Shown: positions 26,569 through 36,925, numbered from the stretch's first letter. The stretch is DNA of 64,000 bases from Exiguobacterium sp. s193 (GCF_018618755.1 NZ_JACSMR010000010.1:1-64000), one strand, 5' to 3'. Numbers and translations: made by a program. Notes: generated by a model not told the origin, from the letters alone.

Positions 26569-26939
26569 CAGGCTGTAGACAAAGTGCCATCGGGAGATCA
26601 AGCGTCTTTTTTCGTTGCTTCTTGATCCTCACGGACAAGAAGCAGGGTCTTGCCTGCCTCTAAAAGTGCGTTAAAAACGCACTTTTAGAGGCAGGAGTCA
26701 ACGAAACGTGACGCTTTTTAGGGAATACCATGACGAAAAGCCAGTCATGCAGACGGTTTCGGGCGCCATCCGTCTCGCATCGCTTAGAACCGCGAAAAGC
26801 AATCGGTCGCGACCCTGCAGCTTTGCTGTAGCGGCGTGACCGATTGCCGCTTTGAAGACGAGGCGAGACAGGGAAGCGCGACCGGATTGTCTCTCGTTAT
26901 CGCATGTTCACGCTTCATAAGAGTTTGTCTACACGCTGA
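26567..26939 (+). repeat. Terminator-associated repeat element, copy R6 (orientation A, full length, altered core)
   Basis: Ends TCAGGCTGTAGACAAA (26568 on) and TTTGTCTACACGCTGA (to 26939) are inverted with two interior mismatches. The core lacks the CCTCGGGCGAGG / GGCGCAAGCC hairpins seen in other copies. It instead has a perfect 20-bp inverted repeat at 26653-26672 and 26676-26695 (CCTGCCTCTAAAAGTGCGTT and its complement). The right arm holds GCAATCGGTC (26799-26808) paired with GACCGATTGC (26838-26847). It lies between the chemoreceptor and the rhodanese gene. Confidence 0.9.
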
Positions 26940-26942
26940 GGG

Positions 26943-26964
26943 AATCCATTTCCATAGATTACCT
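26943..26964. repeat. Right direct repeat flanking R6
   Basis: Partner of the repeat at 26547-26568; 21 of 22 positions are the same. Confidence 0.88.
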
Positions 26965-27005
26965 AGTCTGCAGAAAAATGCTCATGTAAATTAATGAAGA
27001 TGGAC

Positions 27006-27053
27006 AAAAAAACGCCGATGATTCCGTATGAAAAACGGGATCATCGGCGTTTC
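27006..27053. terminator. Terminator of the rhodanese gene, shared in sequence with 39867-39909
   Basis: AACGCCGATGATTCC...GGGATCATCGGCGTT with flanking A and T tracts. The same hairpin, loop included apart from two bases, occurs 12.8 kb away at 39867-39909. Both are close to repeat elements (R6, R8). Confidence 0.82.
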
Positions 27054-27134
27054 AAGTCATTTGCATCGTAAAATCATCCATCATGAAGAGTGATGCTGGA
27101 GCGACTTTTGAGTCCGTCTAAAAACACGATCATT

Positions 27135-27434
27135 TTACGCTTCTTGATCGCCCTTCCAGTTCATCATCCCGCCTTCGACGTTGACGACATCGTATCCGTA
27201 CTGCTCGAGGAAACGTCCGACGTTTTCACTGCGTCCACCTGCTTTACAGATCAGGTAATATGTTTCACCTTCTTGAAGCTCCGTATAGCGTTCACCGATT
27301 TCGGACATCGGTAAAAAACGGACACTCGGAATATGACCCGCGTCATATTCATCCTGCTCGCGCACGTCAACGACATGTAAGGCTTCACCGGCTTCAAGTT
27401 TTTCTTGTAACTCATCGACATGGATTGTTTTCAT
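27135..27434 (-). CDS. Single-domain rhodanese-like protein
   Basis: A 99-residue rhodanese-fold protein. The active-site loop is CKAGGRSENV with catalytic Cys-63 and the CxxGxR anion pocket, so sulfurtransferase activity is likely. VVDVREQDEYDAGHIPSVRFLPMSE is the conserved N-terminal segment, given here by position (residues 21-45). I start at the ATG at 27434 (GAGGAGGAAC site; MKTIHVDEL); the frame is open to 27497 without a site. Monocistronic. Substrate or partner unknown; such proteins often serve thiosulfate handling or sulfur delivery. Confidence 0.88.
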   Translation of the reverse strand: MKTIHVDELQEKLEAGEALHVVDVREQDEYDAGHIPSVRFLPMSEIGERYTELQEGETYYLICKAGGRSENVGRFLEQYGYDVVNVEGGMMNWKGDQEA

Positions 27435-27493
27435 CGTAGTTCCTCCTCTTATCTCATCTTTGTTCAGTGTAGCAAAACTGACGCCGAAACAGA

Positions 27494-27523
27494 ACAAAAG
27501 AGACCAGCCAAAGCCGGTCTCCC
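27494..27523 (-). terminator. Terminator of the amino acid permease gene
   Basis: On the minus strand GGAGACCGGC TTT GGCTGGTCTC followed by TTTTGTTC. Confidence 0.82.
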
Positions 27524-27527
27524 CGAT

Positions 27528-28904
27528 TCATTCCCCTGATGCCCGTTCGAACGTGCGTCGTGTCTGTTTATGCATTCCCCGTGCATAGTAGACCGCAATC
27601 AAAATCACATACCAAAGTGGTCCGACGATGAGCGCAATGCGTGTACTGGCATCAAACGCCATCAAGACAATGACGCCAGCCAGTGCAAGCAAGGCGATGT
27701 AGTTCGCGACCGGGAAAAACGGAACAGCGAATTCTGCTGTACCATACACCTTCCGGGCCCGCATTTGCGAAATCAAAATCATTGCCCATGTCCAGACGGC
27801 TCCGAACGTCGCAATACTCGTGACGATTGCAAAAACACTTTCCGGTAAGAAATAGTTTAAGGCGACGCCGACGAGCAGCGCAATCCCTGAAAGAATCGTC
27901 GCGAGTGCCGGGACACCATTTTTCGAAATTTTTGCGAAGCGTTTTGGTGCCTCTTCGTTCTGTGCCAGATTCATCATCATCCGTGCCGTCGAGAAAATCC
28001 CCGAGTTACATGACGACAAGGCTGCTGTCAGTACAACGAAGTTGATGATACCGGCTGCTGCCGGAATACCGAGCTGCTGAAACAATAAGACGAATGGGCT
28101 ACTGTTATTTTGTCCGACTTGATCCCATGGATAAATCGACAAGATGACGAACAGCGCACCAATGTAGAAAATCAAAATCCGTAAAAAGACGTTGTTGACC
28201 GCCTTCCGAATCGTTTTCTTCGGATTTTTAGCTTCCCCAGCTGTGACCCCAATCACTTCAATGCCTAAGAACGCAAACATGACCATTTGCATCGCCAGCA
28301 GGACTCCCCCGAATCCGTTTGGCAGGAATCCACCATGCGACCAAAGATTAGAAATCCCTACCGGTGTGCCTCCGTTACCAAGTCCGACGACAATCGTCAA
28401 CGTTCCAAGAATAATCATCGCGACAATCGCGACGATTTTAATCAAGGCGAACCAAAATTCGAATTCACCGTAAAATTTGACGGCGATGAAATTAATGCTC
28501 GTCATAAGTAATAATGCCGCAAGCGCCCAAATCCAGCGTTCCGACTGCGGGAACCATTCCTGCATATAAATTCCGACTGCTGTGATTTCTGCCATACATG
28601 TAAAAATCCACAGGAGCCAATAATTCCACCCGGTCAAAAATCCAGCGAGTGGACTGACATATTTCCGGGCGTATTCAGCAAAGCTTCCCGCCACCGGTTC
28701 ACGTACTGCGAGCTCCCCAAGTGCCCGCATGATGATGAAGATGATGATACCGCCGATCAAATAACCAATCAGAATCCCTGGTCCTGCCAGTTGAATGGCT
28801 TTTGCTGATCCTAAGAAGAGTCCAACACCGATTGCCGCCCCCAGCGACATCAGCGTAATATGACGCTCTTCCAGTCCCCGATTTAGCTCTGTCTGTTGTT
28901 TCAT
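27528..28904 (-). CDS. APC-family amino acid permease
   Basis: A 458-residue, 12-helix permease of the amino-acid transporter (AAT) group. The N-terminus reads LEERHITLMSLGAAIGVGLFLGSAKAI in the usual order (residues 10-36, with the unwound helix-1 glycine motif GAAIGVGLF). PVAGSFAEYARKYVSPLAGF (about 70-89) and GWNYWLLW follow. Such permeases import amino acids with protons; the closest named relatives include ProY/YbxG/GABA-permease types, and the substrate is not resolved. A perfect cre site overlaps the -35 region, so expression is expected to fall in glucose. Monocistronic. Confidence 0.9.
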   Translation of the reverse strand: MKQQTELNRGLEERHITLMSLGAAIGVGLFLGSAKAIQLAGPGILIGYLIGGIIIFIIMRALGELAVREPVAGSFAEYARKYVSPLAGFLTGWNYWLLWIFTCMAEITAVGIYMQEWFPQSERWIWALAALLLMTSINFIAVKFYGEFEFWFALIKIVAIVAMIILGTLTIVVGLGNGGTPVGISNLWSHGGFLPNGFGGVLLAMQMVMFAFLGIEVIGVTAGEAKNPKKTIRKAVNNVFLRILIFYIGALFVILSIYPWDQVGQNNSSPFVLLFQQLGIPAAAGIINFVVLTAALSSCNSGIFSTARMMMNLAQNEEAPKRFAKISKNGVPALATILSGIALLVGVALNYFLPESVFAIVTSIATFGAVWTWAMILISQMRARKVYGTAEFAVPFFPVANYIALLALAGVIVLMAFDASTRIALIVGPLWYVILIAVYYARGMHKQTRRTFERASGE

Positions 28905-28968
28905 CCGTACGACGTCCTTCCTGTCTCTCGATCGTTCTTAGCAGTTCCCCAAAAACCGCTACGTTGTC

Positions 28969-29006
28969 AGTATAAAGAAGTTGTGTCTTCTTTGTAAACG
29001 TTTTCA
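28969..29006 (-). promoter_or_regulatory. Promoter with an overlapping perfect cre site, amino acid permease gene
   Basis: On the minus strand TGAAAACGTTTACA (29006-28993) matches TGWAANCGNTNWCA at every position. TTTACA within it can act as -35 and TATACT (28974-28969) as -10, with 18 bp between. CcpA bound here would block RNA polymerase directly. Confidence 0.78.
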
Positions 29007-29066
29007 AGTGAGATTTACCACTTTTCTCCCATACTCGAAATATTCTGATTTGTGTAGCGGTTTGAA

Positions 29067-29113
29067 CAAAAAAAGGGAGCTTCCTGCTACTAGATAGTAT
29101 ACAGGACAGCTCC
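29067..29113 (-). terminator. Terminator of the xpt-pbuX operon
   Basis: GGAGCTGTCCTG...CAGGAAGCTCC followed by CTTTTTTT on the minus strand. Confidence 0.82.
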
Positions 29114-29132
29114 ACCAGGAAGGTTACAACTT

Positions 29133-31180
<2,048 letters not shown>

Positions 31181-31254
31181 GCTATACGTTTATGATTCGT
31201 GCATGATGTGTTTCATTTTACGATGTTCTTTGAAAAAGTAAAGACTTTTCCGTT

Positions 31255-32238
31255 TTATGCTTTCGCTTCAACTGCTTGAGCTGCCGTGATGATCGCAAGT
31301 TTGTAGACATCTTCTTCATTACAGCCGCGCGACAAATCGTTGACCGGTTTGTTCAAACCTTGGAGAATCGGTCCGATCGCTTCAAATCCACCAAGACGTT
31401 GTGCGATTTTGTAGCCGATGTTTCCAGACTCAAGGCTCGGGAAGATGAAGACGTTCGCTTGACCGGCAACATCTGATTCCGGTGCTTTTGATTTCGCGAC
31501 GCTCGGGACGAACGCTGCATCAAATTGTAATTCTCCGTCGATTGCAAGTTCAGGGGCACGTTCTTTTGCGAGACGTGTTGCTTCGACGACACGTTCTGTT
31601 TCCGGTGATTTCGCTGAACCTTTTGTCGAGAAACTGAGCAATGCCACTTTCGGCTCGATGCCGAATGTTTTTGCTGTTTTAGCTGATGCAATCGCATTTT
31701 CTGCTAAGTCGTTTGCGTCAGGTGCGATATTGATTGCGCAGTCAGCGAAGACGTACTGCTCATCGTCACGAACCATGATGAAGACACCCGATGTTTTTTT
31801 GTAACCTTCTTGCATCTTGATGATTTGAAGGGCCGGGCGTACCGTATCGCCTGTCGCGTGCATTGCACCAGAAACGAGTCCTTCTGCTTTACCGGTATGG
31901 ACGAGCATCGTACCGAACGTGTTGACGTCCTTTAAGATGACTTCACGTGCTTGTTCTTCTGTCGCTTTTCCTTTACGGCGTTCGACGAAAGAAGCAACAA
32001 GTTCTTCGATGGCATCGTATGAAGCAGGATCGATCGTTTCAAGACCTGTTACATCGATTCCGTTCGCTGAAGCCGTTTCTTCAATCTTCATTCGTGGTCC
32101 GATGACGATAGGTGTGACAAGACCATCTTTTTTCAGACGGACAGCAGCGCCAAGAACACGTGCGTCGATTCCTTCCGGGAAAACGATTGTCGGTTGGTGT
32201 GCTTTTACTTTTGTCTCAAGCATTTCGAATAATTGCAT
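31255..32238 (-). CDS. pta: Phosphate acetyltransferase
   Basis: A 327-residue Pta, short form without the N-terminal DRTGG/P-loop domain, which makes acetyl phosphate from acetyl-CoA. Seen are PTIVFPEGIDARVLGAA (about 17-33), GLVSGAMHATGDTVRPALQII (about 129-149) and NIGYKIAQRLGGFEAIGPILQGL near the end, each within the family pattern. It works with acetate kinase in overflow metabolism. The start at 32238 follows AGGAGAG. A weak stem (GAAAAGT/ACTTTTC, 31232-31250) may end transcription. It is divergent from hemQ, an arrangement recalling B. subtilis ywfI-pta. Confidence 0.95.
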   Translation of the reverse strand: MQLFEMLETKVKAHQPTIVFPEGIDARVLGAAVRLKKDGLVTPIVIGPRMKIEETASANGIDVTGLETIDPASYDAIEELVASFVERRKGKATEEQAREVILKDVNTFGTMLVHTGKAEGLVSGAMHATGDTVRPALQIIKMQEGYKKTSGVFIMVRDDEQYVFADCAINIAPDANDLAENAIASAKTAKTFGIEPKVALLSFSTKGSAKSPETERVVEATRLAKERAPELAIDGELQFDAAFVPSVAKSKAPESDVAGQANVFIFPSLESGNIGYKIAQRLGGFEAIGPILQGLNKPVNDLSRGCNEEDVYKLAIITAAQAVEAKA

Positions 32239-32583
32239 GATTTTTCTCTCCTTTTATGTCAATCAAGTGTCGACTTCTATTGTTTATCCATTCCATCGTT
32301 CATTATACACAGTTCTGTTTCGTTATTAAAACAATTTGCAAAAAAGTTATTTTACCATTCTAACAAGCGGCTTTTCCCAACTGTTACAGTTATTTCAATG
32401 AATAGTACAGAAGGCATTTCAAACGTTTCAGCGCACCCTTTTAGTTCATACCCCGATTCTCGTCAGTTCATGTCTCACTCCATAGTGAGAGCTGGTCGTT
32501 TTGTTGCGATGGAACGTCCGATATGTGATAAGATTAGCACTGGAGAATATACTTTTTATTATAGATTTCAGGAGGTTTTTTTC

Positions 32584-33360
32584 ATGGATCATCAAACATC
32601 TGAACCAACTGCTACACAGCAAGCCGCCGAGACACTCGACGGCTGGTATACATTACATGATTTCCGTCGGATTGACTGGTCACGCTTAAAACAAGTCGAC
32701 GCAGCTACACGGACAAACATGATTAACGAATTCCAAACGTTCTTAAGTGAACTCGGACAAGTCGAAGAACAAAAAGAAGGCAGCCACGCCCTTTACACGA
32801 TCATTGGTCAAAAGGCTGACCTCGTCTTGATGGTCCTCCGTCCGACGATGGAAGACATTCAAGCCGTTGAAGTGAAAATGCAAAAACTCGATTTGTATGA
32901 CTACCTCATCCCGACGTATTCATATGTCTCCGTCGTCGAACTTGGCACATACCGTGGATCTGGCGAAGGGAATCCATATGAAAATCCATACGTCCGCGAC
33001 CGTCTCTATCCAATCTTGCCGAAATCGAAGCACATCTGCTTCTACCCGATGAGTAAATCACGTCGCGATGGCGATAACTGGTACACACTTTCGATGGAGA
33101 AACGGAAAGAGCTCATGTACCGTCATGGTATGATCGGACGGAGCTATGCTGGGAAGATTCAACAAATCATCGGTGGATCAACTGGCTTTGACGATTGGGA
33201 ATGGGGCGTCACATTGTTCGCGAATGACATCCTCCAGTTCAAAAAAATCGTCTATGAAATGCGCTTTGACGAAGTTAGCGCAAAATACGGTGAATTTGGT
33301 GAATTCTTCATCGGAAACCGTCTTGAGTCAAGTGAGCTCGAAACACATTTCGCACTTTAA
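32584..33360 (+). CDS. hemQ: Coproheme decarboxylase HemQ (ChdC, YwfI-like)
   Basis: A 258-residue chlorite-dismutase-fold protein, the last enzyme of the coproporphyrin-dependent haem pathway of Gram-positives; it turns coproheme III into haem b with peroxide. Seen are WYTLHDFRRIDW near residue 20 and ENPYVRDRLYPILPKSKHIC (about 138-157) with the Tyr of the catalytic area. HICFYPMSKSR follows, and MYRHGMIGRSYAGK (about 176-189) contains the proximal His. The ATG at 32584 follows AGGAGG; the frame is open to 32233 but that would overlap pta. It is divergent from pta. Confidence 0.94.
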   Translation: MDHQTSEPTATQQAAETLDGWYTLHDFRRIDWSRLKQVDAATRTNMINEFQTFLSELGQVEEQKEGSHALYTIIGQKADLVLMVLRPTMEDIQAVEVKMQKLDLYDYLIPTYSYVSVVELGTYRGSGEGNPYENPYVRDRLYPILPKSKHICFYPMSKSRRDGDNWYTLSMEKRKELMYRHGMIGRSYAGKIQQIIGGSTGFDDWEWGVTLFANDILQFKKIVYEMRFDEVSAKYGEFGEFFIGNRLESSELETHFAL

Positions 33361-33373
33361 TATGCTAAAAGAC

Positions 33374-33399
33374 GTTTCATAGAAAAACCCTATGGGAAT
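33374..33399 (+). promoter_or_regulatory. Candidate sigma-B promoter before the 49-residue gene
   Basis: GTTTCA (33374-33379), 14 bp, GGGAAT (33394-33399) is close to the sigma-B consensus GTTTAA-N12-14-GGGWAT. It lies about 55 bp before the small gene at 33454. Confidence 0.5.
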
Positions 33400-33453
33400 A
33401 TACTCTTTGCGGCCATAAAAGATGTACGTTTTATACGTTAAGGAGGAATTATC

Positions 33454-33603
33454 ATGGGGAATGCTATGAACCGGTCAACTCGATCGCGTGAATTGCAATT
33501 CGCTGTGCTTTCAAAAGAGCTAAAGCCAGTTGCACAACGTGTACTGGATCGCTATGAGCAAGCATTATCGAAGCTAAATAAAACACAACCAATAAAGCAT
33601 TGA
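33454..33603 (+). CDS. Small basic hypothetical protein, 49 residues
   Basis: ATG at 33454 follows AAGGAGGAATT, a near-perfect ribosome binding site, and gives 49 residues: MGNAMNRSTRSRELQFAVLS then KELKPVAQRVLDRYEQALSK, ending LNKTQPIKH. It is basic at the start and amphipathic-helical in the middle (residues 15-42), with no membrane segment. A sigma-B-like promoter precedes it and a strong terminator follows, so it has its own transcription unit. I do not recognise a family. A stress-related small protein is a reasonable guess from the promoter only. Confidence 0.72.
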   Translation: MGNAMNRSTRSRELQFAVLSKELKPVAQRVLDRYEQALSKLNKTQPIKH

Positions 33604-33661
33604 GGCAGTCGCCTCAATCGTAATCGGTCAAGGAGCAGTAATGTCTCTTGACCGTTTTTTT
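33600..33661 (+). terminator. Tandem hairpin terminator of the small gene
   Basis: First ATTGAGGC AGTC GCCTCAAT (33600-33617, overlapping the stop codon). Then CGGTCAAG...CTTGACCG with TTTTTTT (33625-33661). Confidence 0.85.
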
Positions 33662-33693
33662 GTCTTTCGATGGCGTAATCGTCGTAAAAAGAC

Positions 33694-33724
33694 AAAAAAA
33701 GAGAGTGGATATACATCCACTCCC
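33694..33724 (-). terminator. Terminator hairpin on the left flank of R7
   Basis: On the minus strand GGGAGTGGATGTATATCCACTCTC followed by TTTTTTTG, an intact terminator given here by its arms (GGGAGTGG/CCACTCTC). A related hairpin (GGGAGTGGC...GTCACTCTCC) lies on the other side of R7 at 34054-34081, next to ywdK. Confidence 0.78.
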
Positions 33725-34054
33725 AGTATGTAGACAAACTTTGAGCATGCGATATCGAGATGCAATTCGTTTGCACTTCCCTGTCTCGCCTCGCCTTCAA
33801 AGCGGCAATCGGTCGCGGTTCTAAAGTGACTCGAGACGGATTGCGCCCTATACAGTCTGCGTGCCTGGATTTCCCTCAGGATATTACCTGAAAAGCGTCG
33901 CGTTTCGTTGACTCCTACGGGGAAAAGTGCGTTTTTAACGCACTTTCAGAGGCAGGCAAGACCCTGCTCATTGTCCGTGAGGATCAAGGAGCAACGGCTT
34001 GCGCCTCGCCCGAGGAAAGCAATGAAAAAAGACGCTTTTAACTACCGATATCAC
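33724..34054 (-). repeat. Terminator-associated repeat element, copy R7 (orientation B)
   Basis: Starts CAGTATGTAGACAAAC at 33724 and contains TCTCGCCTCGCCTTCAAAGC, GGCAATCGGTCGCGG and the conserved core. It stops at about 34054 before the usual TTTGTCTACA. It sits between convergent ends and between two versions of the ywdK terminator, one on each side. Confidence 0.87.
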
Positions 34055-34121
34055 GGAGAGTGACTATAAAAGCCACTCCCTTACTTTCGTTTAAAGACCA
34101 ACTTTCAAGTCAGTCGATCAA

Positions 34122-34490
34122 TCATAATCCTTTATACGCACCAATCGCGACAAAAATCCATGCTGCGATGAACAGAACGCCGCCAATCGGTGTGATTGCA
34201 CCGAGTTTTGTAATCCCTGTCAGCGCCATGACGTATAAGCTGCCGGAGAAAAAGACGATTCCGGCGAGCATCAGCCAACCCGCAAGCGAAAATTGTGAAA
34301 TCGAAACTTTCAGTAACATCCCACCGAGTGCCAAAATACCAAGTGAATGGACCATTTGGTACAGGACACCTGCCTGCCAGTTCGCAAGCATCCGCTCAGA
34401 TAACATATCTTTTAGCGCATGCGCTCCGAACGCACCGAGTGCGACCGCAAGCATCATCGATAAAGAACCAATCATAATCAATACTTTCAT
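34122..34490 (-). CDS. ywdK: DUF423 membrane protein (YwdK-like)
   Basis: A 122-residue protein with four membrane helices and the family segments ALGAFGAHALKDML (near residues 17-30) and LGAITPIGGVLFIAAW (about 94-109). The start is the ATG at 34490 (AGGGGGAG, seven bases); the frame begins at 34529. It starts two bases after the stop of the upstream TRIC gene, so the two form one operon. Function unknown. It is one of the backbone genes shared with the ywd region of B. subtilis. Confidence 0.9.
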   Translation of the reverse strand: MKVLIMIGSLSMMLAVALGAFGAHALKDMLSERMLANWQAGVLYQMVHSLGILALGGMLLKVSISQFSLAGWLMLAGIVFFSGSLYVMALTGITKLGAITPIGGVLFIAAWIFVAIGAYKGL

Positions 34491-34492
34491 TG

Positions 34493-35098
34493 TCATTCTC
34501 CCCCTAAACGTCGTGCTGGTAAATTCCATTCATAATAATAAGATAGCATACGTAAAATCGTAATGAGTCCGAGTAATGTGAACAAATGCAGAGGATTCGT
34601 CAGTTGGAAACGATCGATGACGAGCGCTGCCATGACGGCCCACATCGCATAGATTTCCTTATGCAGGACAAGCGGCTTGCGTCCGGCCAGTAAATCCCGG
34701 ATGACACCACCACCGACACCCGTTAAAACTGCTGCCGAAATCGTCGCTGAAAGAGGTAATCCTTTTGCAGATGCCATGAGTGCACCTTGAATCGCAAATG
34801 CGGATAAACCGAGTGCATCGGCGAGTACGCCCCACCGTGACCAATGCGGTAAGAATAATTGAGGTAAAACAAAGATTAATAACGCGACTAAAATCGCAAT
34901 CAAAAACAATCCACCTTGCGACCAAAGTGCCGAGACGGGTACGCCAATCAACAAATTCCGGATTGCTCCACCGCCAAACGCCGTGATTAATGCAAGTAAC
35001 CAAACCCCAAACAAATCATATTTTTCTTCCATCGCAACAATCGCGCCACTCATCGCGAATGCGACCGTGCCGATGATATTTAATAAGTCCCAGGACAT
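34493..35098 (-). CDS. TRIC / UPF0126 family membrane channel protein
   Basis: A 201-residue protein with seven helices arranged as two repeats. Each repeat has a glycine-rich kinked segment: GAIVAMEEKYDLFGV then FGGGAIRNLLIG in the first, GVGGGVIRDLLAGRKP in the second. These GGG-IRD motifs mark prokaryotic TRIC-type potassium channels (formerly UPF0126/YvgT). The ATG at 35098 is preferred over the GTG at 35104 because the AAAGGTGA site is nine bases before it. Co-transcribed with ywdK. Confidence 0.9.
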   Translation of the reverse strand: MSWDLLNIIGTVAFAMSGAIVAMEEKYDLFGVWLLALITAFGGGAIRNLLIGVPVSALWSQGGLFLIAILVALLIFVLPQLFLPHWSRWGVLADALGLSAFAIQGALMASAKGLPLSATISAAVLTGVGGGVIRDLLAGRKPLVLHKEIYAMWAVMAALVIDRFQLTNPLHLFTLLGLITILRMLSYYYEWNLPARRLGGE

Positions 35099-35263
35099 GC
35101 ACACATTTCACCTTTCCACATTGAAATTCCATTACTTACTATACTCTCTTTTAGCGTAACGTCCACCTTATTTTTACGATTCTTTTTTCAGCCGTTTGTA
35201 AGTGACGTTTTTAGGTAAAGTAACCTATACTGAAACAAACTGTACAGGAAGCTAGGTGACCGT

Positions 35264-36892
35264 ATGAAACGTTGGGCGCTCTACCGGATTTTCATCATCG
35301 TGACGATGTTCGCTCGTTACATTTGGACAATTTATCGATTCACTCGGAAAAACCGACCAGGTACGAATAATGAAGAATTTGAGCGCATCATGATCACGAT
35401 TGCGCGTGATTATAAGAAAAAAGCACTTCGTCTCGAGGGACTTCTCATCAAACTCGGACAGTTCCTCTCCATTCGAGCCGACTTGTTCCCACCGTCTGTC
35501 TTGATGGAGCTGACTGAACTCGTCGATAAGGTACCGTCAAGCAAACTCGGAGAATCTCGGAAAATCATCGAAGAGGACTGGGGCGTCCCGATTGAAGACA
35601 TCGTTGATAATATCAGTCCCCGTCCCATCGCTTCTGCCTCAATCGGAGAAGTTTACAGTGCGACCTTAAAATCAAACGGTCGAAAAGTGGCAATTAAAGT
35701 GCAACGGCCGAACATCGAACAAATTATCAAAACGGACTTCCGGGCGATGCGTCTCGTCATCGCGATGCTTCGACGGACGTCGCTCAATAAATCAACAGAT
35801 CTCCAAAGCCTGTATCGCCAAATGGTCTTCGTCATCGGTGACGAATTGAATTACCGGACTGAACTGAAAAATGGGCTGTACTTTAAAAAAATGTACGAAT
35901 CGAATCCGGTCATCTATATTCCGGACTATTATGAAGAACACTGTACGAATCGTGTGTTGATGATGGAATGGATTGACGGCACACGCATCACGGACCTCGA
36001 GTTTTTAGCAGAACATCAAATCGATCGTGACGAACTTGCACGGAACCTCTTCCTCAATGCGGGTGAGCAGTTACTGTTCGGCGGGAAGTTCCATGCCGAT
36101 CCCCACCCGGGTAACGTCCTCGTCCAAACAGATGGAAAAATCGTTTTGCTCGACTTCGGGATGATCGGGGCGACGACACCGGACGACATGCGGGCGATCC
36201 AAGGTATTTTGCAATCATTCGTCACACTGGATTATGATGCGATTGTCGATGGTCTCGAAGACCTCCGATTCCTTTTACCAAACGCAAATAAACAAAATAT
36301 CCGTCAAGCGATTGAAAAGGCTGTCACGTTTTATCTCGAAAGTGATATGGAAAATGTCGATACGAAATTGATCGAAAAAGTCCTGTCTGATATCGAGTTA
36401 CTCGTCCGCAATGAACCGATTCAGCTCCCTGCTGAGTTCGCCTTTTTCGGACGTGCTGCGTCGACGATCCTTGGGATTTTACAAATCCTGTCTCCACAAA
36501 TCAACTTGCTTGAACTCGCGAAGCCGATGGTCCGCCGATGGCTGGATGAAGAAGGTAAAAATCAGAATCGCTACTTACAAATTGCCGGATCGTACGGTGC
36601 ACGACTTCTTGCCTTTCCGCGTCTCGTTAACGATGCGCTCAGTGAACCGACACGTTGGCGTTTATTCGAACAACAAAAATTCTCACGTGTCGCGAACATG
36701 GAATCGCTCAAGATTCGCCAATGGACGAGTTCGCTCGTCGGTATCGTCAGCTTACCTGTCAGCTACGTCGGGTATTTCTTGACCCAGTATGACTTAATGG
36801 GGATTTCCTTAACGATTGCCGTCGTCGCGTTATGGAATGCCCGAAGAATCGGTCGACAAATCGTCCGCATCGCCGATGAACCATTCAAATGA
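35264..36892 (+). CDS. ABC1/UbiB-family atypical kinase (AarF-like)
   Basis: A 542-residue protein. The N-terminal KxGQ motif is LLIKLGQFLSIRADLFPP (residues about 63-80). The Ala-rich loop PIASASIGEVYSA (about 124-136) replaces the glycine loop, followed by KVAIKVQRP. Catalytic HADPHPGNVLV (about 280) and LLDFGMIG (about 298) are present. Two C-terminal membrane helices lie at about 487-528. UbiB proteins support isoprenoid-quinone synthesis or lipid handling using ATP; in menaquinone-making Bacillales the exact task is open. The gene is alone, with a terminator after it. Confidence 0.93.
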   Translation: MKRWALYRIFIIVTMFARYIWTIYRFTRKNRPGTNNEEFERIMITIARDYKKKALRLEGLLIKLGQFLSIRADLFPPSVLMELTELVDKVPSSKLGESRKIIEEDWGVPIEDIVDNISPRPIASASIGEVYSATLKSNGRKVAIKVQRPNIEQIIKTDFRAMRLVIAMLRRTSLNKSTDLQSLYRQMVFVIGDELNYRTELKNGLYFKKMYESNPVIYIPDYYEEHCTNRVLMMEWIDGTRITDLEFLAEHQIDRDELARNLFLNAGEQLLFGGKFHADPHPGNVLVQTDGKIVLLDFGMIGATTPDDMRAIQGILQSFVTLDYDAIVDGLEDLRFLLPNANKQNIRQAIEKAVTFYLESDMENVDTKLIEKVLSDIELLVRNEPIQLPAEFAFFGRAASTILGILQILSPQINLLELAKPMVRRWLDEEGKNQNRYLQIAGSYGARLLAFPRLVNDALSEPTRWRLFEQQKFSRVANMESLKIRQWTSSLVGIVSLPVSYVGYFLTQYDLMGISLTIAVVALWNARRIGRQIVRIADEPFK

Positions 36893-36895
36893 TTT

Positions 36896-36925
36896 TAACG
36901 TCCCATTCTTGGGGCGTTTTTTATT
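36896..36925 (+). terminator. Terminator of the UbiB-like gene
   Basis: AACGTCCCA TTCT TGGGGCGTT followed by TTTTAT. Confidence 0.85.

Noticed and set aside
28905-29066. T-box or riboswitch before the amino acid permease
   Set aside because: No AGGGTGGNACCGCG-type T-box segment or known aptamer is visible; the cre-promoter explains the region.
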